Part shown: piece after piece, positions 61,234 through 64,000 of the stretch | How positions within the stretch are numbered: the first letter of the stretch is position 1 | How the letters are laid out: the number at the start of each line of letters is the position of its first letter | Source of the DNA: Yersinia massiliensis CCUG 53443 | GTDB lineage: Bacteria; Pseudomonadota; Gammaproteobacteria; Enterobacterales; Enterobacteriaceae | Direction of reading: 5' to 3' | Length of the DNA: 64,000 nucleotides | Assembly: GCF_000312485.1 (NCBI RefSeq) | Contig: NZ_HE997644.1 | Coordinates: 62,001-126,000, forward strand | Made by a program: the position numbers and the translations under genes | The notes under the pieces: model-generated | The model's input: only the letters and a program-made list of their open reading frames with translations | Database searches by the model: none | Told to the model about the DNA's origin: nothing

Positions 61234-63795
61234 TTACTGTGATACCGGGGGTTTATCCCCTTCCGTTATCGGCTGACAAGGCAACAGTAAATTCGTCAGT
61301 ACCGCTGGAGACAGCGTTGTTGGGATCGTTACGCTACATTGCGCTTGCCCGTTCCAGTGTACTGACATGGTTTCGCCGGCATTAATTCCACTGAGATACG
61401 TAGAACCATCATCATTAACAATGCCGGTTTCTTGCTGATTCTTATTTAAAACCGTCGCGCCAAATGGCGGGGCTGAGCCATCGGCCATGCGTAGCATCGC
61501 CATCGCTTTATCGCCCGAAATCACATTAAAGCGGCGGTAGCCAATCGCGCCTTCGGTCAGTGTGACTTGCGCCACCGTGGCTCTGGCTTCAACGTTATCG
61601 TCTAAGTTGTCGATATCGATACTGGCTCGGTTACGGTAATAACTGTTCACATCACTGACCACGGCTTTACCGAAGTAGTTAGTCCGTACCGTTGAGCCAT
61701 AACCCTGAACCGGTACGTTGCTCACACCTTGGGTATCAAGCAGTAATCGAGTCCCGCCGATGACATTAGCCCGATGGAATGCCGCACCTTCAGCCGTGAC
61801 AGTGGCACCACCTTGAACACCTAAACCAACAGAAGTGTATTGCCCTTCTTGGTAACTGGCGTTGGCGTTGATATCCGCACTATTACCCATGTGGTTATAG
61901 TTACCACTCACCAATGCGCCGCTACGGGCAACACCGGTTGTAACCTGATAGTTATTGTGGGCATCTGGGCGGTTTGCGTACCCGACCCGATGGGTATTTT
62001 CGCCATTGCTTACTGACGCGCTATAACTCAACGTCGCGTTGTTACCGAACGGCATGGATAAGGATAAGTACATCCCATCATCATTGTTCTCGTTATACCG
62101 GTTGCTGAAAGCAGACAATGTCAGGCTAACGTTCTTAAATTTGCCTATATCAAAGTAACGCGCGACGGACAGGTTATAGCGGTCATTCGCTGAGCGATCC
62201 CAATAGGTCTGATGGGAATAATTCAGATAGGCGCTCAACCCCAGATCACTGAATTGTTGGCTAAAACTGACGGTATACATCTCTTTATTGCCACCGACGG
62301 TATCGCCGCGATAACGCGCATTAAGATAGTCGGTCATGGTCATAAAGTTACGTTCGGAGAAGCGATAACCCGCAAACGTCACCTGGCTGCCTGTTTCTTG
62401 GAAGTTTTTCGAATAGTTGACGCGGTATGAACCACCACTCAAGTTACCTTGGTCCGGTAAGTTGGCCCACGATTGCGTCATATCCACCGACAAAGCGCCA
62501 AATTCCATCAAATCACGCCCTACCCCGATGGATGCGGCTTGATATTCGTTTTCACCGCTGATCCCACCACCGAACAGTGACCAACCGTTGTTGATCCCCC
62601 AAGAGAATTCCCCTGTACCAAATGCGGGCCCTTGGGCACTGTGGCCAATTTCTGACGGTCTACCGGCCGCAACGCGATATCGCACCATACCGGGACGGGT
62701 TAGATAAGGAATACTGGCGGTATTGACCTGAAATTGCTGAACTTGACCATCCAGTTCTTCGACTCGTACATCCAACGTCCCTGAGACAAAACTGTTGAGG
62801 TTTTGAATACGGAAAGGACCGGCTGCAACCAAGGTTTCACTCAGAACACGGCCTTGTTGACTCACGACAACACGGGCGTTAGTACGAGCAACCCCCATGA
62901 TTTCAGGGGCATAACCACGTAAATTGGGTGGCAGCATGTTGTCATCAGTCGCTAAACTGGCACCGCTGAAGCGGAAGTTGTCGAAAATTTTTGAGTTCAG
63001 GAAATCTTCACCCAACGTCAACTTGGCACCCAGACTCGGTATCGCGCGGTAAGCGTAATAACGGCTCCAGTCCCATTGGCGATCAGTCGGCGAACCGGAT
63101 ACCTGATCAACACGTGTTTGCCAATCGGCACGAAAACGCCAAGCACCTAGGTTGGCCCCTGTGGTTCCGTTACCGCTCAAACTGTTGTTGTTGGTGTTAT
63201 TTGACTGCTGACGGTTCAATTGCCCCAGCATGTTATAGTCGAACAGCACCCCTGAAATCCCATCTTCCCAACGAGAAGGTGGATCCCAATCGGGTTCGCT
63301 GTATTCCAACCAAGCTTGTGGCACACTCAGAAAAAGTGAAGACGTTGCCAGATCCCCTTGCACGGTCAAACCGGGCAAACTGCTGATATCTAGGCATTCC
63401 CCATTGCGCCACCAAGTCAGCTTGTTCAGGCTGCCTTCTTTCAACGCCATCAACTCAACCAACTTAGGTGATATACACGCCTCACTTATTTTTGGATCTT
63501 TTTCAGAGGCGTAGAACATCACTGGTTGTTCATTGAGTTCTTGTTTATTCATATGAACCAATAAGTTGTAACTCCCAGGCATAATGTAACCACGTTGGGA
63601 AAATTGGCTCAGATCGATATTGGCGCGATCATTGGTATCCAATACATCGGTATTAAACTGAATATCATCATTGGCTGACACGCCATAAGCACTGCCACTT
63701 AATGCAACTGCAATCAAAAGGCGTAACAGACCACTGCGGGCAATACCGTGAGTGATGGGACGATCGAATAGCATGGAATATGTCACCTTACTCAT
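61234..63795 (-). CDS. Outer-membrane fimbrial usher (MrpC/PapC-like)
   Basis: 853 residues, usual usher length. Signal sequence (~1-42, ending GVSANDD), N-terminal chaperone-binding domain (FNTDVLDTNDRANIDLSQFSQRGYIMPGSYNL), the beta-barrel with plug (AWRFRADWQTRV, ARTNARVVVSQQGRVL) and the C-terminal domains with a cysteine pair (CSVTIP ... LLPCQPI). Catalyses subunit assembly and secretion across the outer membrane. Intact frame. The chaperone gene follows after ~100 bases. Confidence 0.93.
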   Translation of the reverse strand: MSKVTYSMLFDRPITHGIARSGLLRLLIAVALSGSAYGVSANDDIQFNTDVLDTNDRANIDLSQFSQRGYIMPGSYNLLVHMNKQELNEQPVMFYASEKDPKISEACISPKLVELMALKEGSLNKLTWWRNGECLDISSLPGLTVQGDLATSSLFLSVPQAWLEYSEPDWDPPSRWEDGISGVLFDYNMLGQLNRQQSNNTNNNSLSGNGTTGANLGAWRFRADWQTRVDQVSGSPTDRQWDWSRYYAYRAIPSLGAKLTLGEDFLNSKIFDNFRFSGASLATDDNMLPPNLRGYAPEIMGVARTNARVVVSQQGRVLSETLVAAGPFRIQNLNSFVSGTLDVRVEELDGQVQQFQVNTASIPYLTRPGMVRYRVAAGRPSEIGHSAQGPAFGTGEFSWGINNGWSLFGGGISGENEYQAASIGVGRDLMEFGALSVDMTQSWANLPDQGNLSGGSYRVNYSKNFQETGSQVTFAGYRFSERNFMTMTDYLNARYRGDTVGGNKEMYTVSFSQQFSDLGLSAYLNYSHQTYWDRSANDRYNLSVARYFDIGKFKNVSLTLSAFSNRYNENNDDGMYLSLSMPFGNNATLSYSASVSNGENTHRVGYANRPDAHNNYQVTTGVARSGALVSGNYNHMGNSADINANASYQEGQYTSVGLGVQGGATVTAEGAAFHRANVIGGTRLLLDTQGVSNVPVQGYGSTVRTNYFGKAVVSDVNSYYRNRASIDIDNLDDNVEARATVAQVTLTEGAIGYRRFNVISGDKAMAMLRMADGSAPPFGATVLNKNQQETGIVNDDGSTYLSGINAGETMSVHWNGQAQCSVTIPTTLSPAVLTNLLLPCQPITEGDKPPVSQ

Positions 63796-63800
63796 TGAAA

Positions 63801-64000
63801 TCAGTAATAATCCAATTTGAAACGAACGCTGGAATAGTAAGGTCCAGCACGCAGCATCTTGCCATTGCCCACTAATCGCAGGGCATAATTGAGTCTCATC
63901 TCATCGGTAGGAGTAATGTTAATTTCCGGTGATGCCACGCCAGGGATAGATGCATATCCTTTATCATCAATGATTTGCATCGCAACACCCTCGGCCCCGC
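63801..64000 (-). CDS. Fimbrial subunit, C-terminal part (MrpB position)
   Basis: Cut by the right window edge; the last ~66 residues are visible, ending SSVRFKLDYY. They contain the pilin-like INITPTDEMRLNYALRLVGNG and the alternating C-terminal strand recognised by chaperones. Five bases separate it from the usher start. Its place before the usher matches mrpB, but the family is only inferred from this fragment. Confidence 0.75.
   Translation of the reverse strand, partial: GAEGVAMQIIDDKGYASIPGVASPEINITPTDEMRLNYALRLVGNGKMLRAGPYYSSVRFKLDYY

Noticed and set aside
1-64000. Insertion sequence, integrase or tRNA-bounded island around the peptide operon
   Set aside because: No transposase, integrase, tRNA gene or flanking direct repeat could be recognised, so transfer is suggested only by gene content and AT-rich flanks.

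Overview
The window looks like chromosomal DNA of a Yersinia-type enterobacterium (Yersiniaceae). The evidence is close matches by eye to enterobacterial DsdA/DsdX/DsdC, SorA/SorE, class I fumarase and EF-G, an MR/P-type fimbrial operon, moderate GC, and dense operons with ATGA/TAATG overlaps. It is mainly accessory metabolism and surface or secretion functions. I saw no rRNA, tRNA, CRISPR array, prophage or intact insertion sequence.

Layout. 1-3861 (+): end of an L-xylulose-type sugar operon (two ABC permeases, UlaE-type epimerase, LyxK-type kinase). 4162-5805 (+): class I fumarase with its own terminator. 6076-15726 (+): a short-chain amide operon containing a periplasmic binding protein, two permeases, two ATPases, formamidase, AmiC-like sensor, AmiR/ANTAR antiterminator and a two-domain nitrilase. 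A sigma70 promoter, a possible ANTAR-type hairpin pair and a strong intrinsic terminator precede it, which suggests amide-controlled antitermination. 15822-21248 (+): sorbose-type PTS operon (sorC, F, B, A, M, E, without sorD) with three copies of a palindromic operator around sorC. 21307-24168: ArsR-type regulator divergent from an orphan EF-G gene. 24330-24746 (-): RelB/DinJ antitoxin beside the remnant of its toxin gene. 24913-30521 (-): amino-acid-type ABC transporter with an M20 carbamoylase-type hydrolase, a DUF1989 protein and an XRE-cupin regulator. 30937-34794: dsdA-dsdX divergent from dsdC. 35016-41543 (-): enolase-superfamily dehydratase with an Opp/Dpp-type ABC transporter. 42204-44253 (+): Tat-exported aminotransferase and a PheC-like cyclohexadienyl dehydratase, probably a periplasmic phenylalanine route. 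44297-44916 (-): HigBA-type toxin-antitoxin pair.

45094-56983 (-) is the most unusual region. It is one continuous tail-to-head operon that starts with a 62-residue double-glycine-leader, four-cysteine peptide. Next come a membrane-anchored DsbA-like oxidoreductase, an LpxL-like acyltransferase, a C39 peptidase ABC exporter (frameshifted here), MacA-, MacB- and NodT-like export proteins, and a four-gene fatty-acid set (ketosynthase, MaoC dehydratase, ACP, ketoreductase). I read it as a candidate system for a disulfide-bonded, possibly fatty-acylated, secreted microcin-like peptide.

57309-64000 (-): MR/P-like chaperone-usher fimbrial operon (adhesin, four minor subunits of which three are tandem paralogues, chaperone, usher, and a subunit cut by the window end).

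All assignments come from reading the translations. No database search was run, so family names are recognition-based.
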